Shown here: positions 63,971 through 64,000 of the stretch, piece after piece
Layout of the letters: the number at the start of each line of letters is the position of its first letter
Position numbering within the stretch: position 1 is the stretch's first letter
Position numbers and translations under genes: made by a program
NCBI RefSeq assembly: GCF_900607235.1
Contig: NZ_LR027848.1
Location: 795,241-859,240 of the forward strand
Direction of reading: 5' to 3'
From: Olivibacter jilunii
Lineage (GTDB): Bacteria > Bacteroidota > Bacteroidia > Sphingobacteriales > Sphingobacteriaceae
Length of the DNA: 64,000 nt
The notes under the pieces: model-generated
Told to the model about the DNA's origin: nothing
Databases searched by the model: none
Seen by the model: the letters and a program-made list of their open reading frames with translations, nothing else

Positions 63971-64000
63971 ATGGCAAAAGCGAAAACAGTATATTTCTGT
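63971..64000 (+). CDS. radA: start of DNA repair protein RadA, partial
   Basis: Only ten codons are in the window (MAKAKTVYFC). This is the common start of RadA, whose N-terminal zinc finger begins with the cysteine seen at residue 10. RadA is a RecA-like branch-migration ATPase. The call rests on ten residues and needs the next window. Confidence 0.55.
   Translation, partial: MAKAKTVYFC

Noticed and set aside
1-64000. tRNA and rRNA genes
   Set aside because: No cloverleaf-like sequence with a GTTCRA-type arm, and no rRNA segment, was recognised in the intergenic gaps. A tRNAscan run would confirm.

Overview
The window reads as a chromosomal segment of a Bacteroidota bacterium, most likely from the Sphingobacteriaceae. 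Evidence for this includes TAnnTTTG-type -7 promoter boxes, an outer-membrane beta-barrel protein with a carboxypeptidase-like plug, a PafA-type alkaline phosphatase, a DUF4292 protein, an OmpA protein with a thrombospondin type-3 linker, a 29-residue AURKAIP1/COX24-type basic protein, and TTG starts without clear Shine-Dalgarno sequences. The genus cannot be fixed from sequence alone. No rRNA, tRNA, IS transposase, prophage or CRISPR array was seen.

Layout. 1-11.2 kb (minus strand): an efflux-type cluster read as HlyD adaptor, LolD/MacB-type ATPase, permease, permease remnant, permease, permease, then a TSGGS-repeat putative adhesin cut by the window edge. A four-helix-bundle gene points the other way inside it. 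11.6-14.3 kb (plus): a sigma-54-type response regulator and its histidine kinase, divergent from HlyD. A possible sigma-54 promoter and an upstream dyad lie in the divergent gap, so the pair may control the cluster. 14.4-18 kb: low-molecular-weight phosphatase, ComB-like phosphatase, gcvT, an interspersed repeat and rnhB. 18.1-23.7 kb (plus): CBM9-like protein, outer-membrane barrel, M16 peptidase, peptide deformylase. 23.7-31.9 kb (minus): TRIC-like channel, aat, rbfA, hflX, recG, ridA, a small membrane protein, ompA, a small membrane protein and a rhodanese. 32.1-38.6 kb: M28 lipoprotein peptidase, divergent thiamine-pyrophosphokinase-like protein, alkaline phosphatase, and E2 and E1-alpha of pyruvate dehydrogenase. 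39-49.5 kb: NlpC/P60 peptidase, PyrR-like transferase, then a minus-strand envelope cluster (flippase, TPR, DUF4292, EnvC-like, TatA, lytic transglycosylase), acylphosphatase and an amidohydrolase. 49.6-64 kb: rlmN, comF, glyA, scpA, dxs, aspS, ssb, mutY, HU, TPR, the COX24-type small protein, rng, and the first codons of radA.

The most unusual content is intergenic. First, many gaps are filled by degenerate 7-bp-periodic repeats (CCAATAA type, GCTGATA/GCCGAAA type, GGCATTA type) that often begin or end exactly at stop or start codons. One is a 30-unit array with an 84-bp higher-order unit, and another is a duplicated inverted-arm array. Second, a roughly 0.5-0.6 kb non-coding element occurs twice (16.7-17.3 and 54.0-54.5 kb). 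The copies are about 81% identical in their core and carry hairpins whose stems changed in a compensating way around a shared GCACTACC loop. Substitutions fall evenly over codon positions, so the element looks structured or mobile rather than protein-coding. These two are the best candidates for something undescribed.
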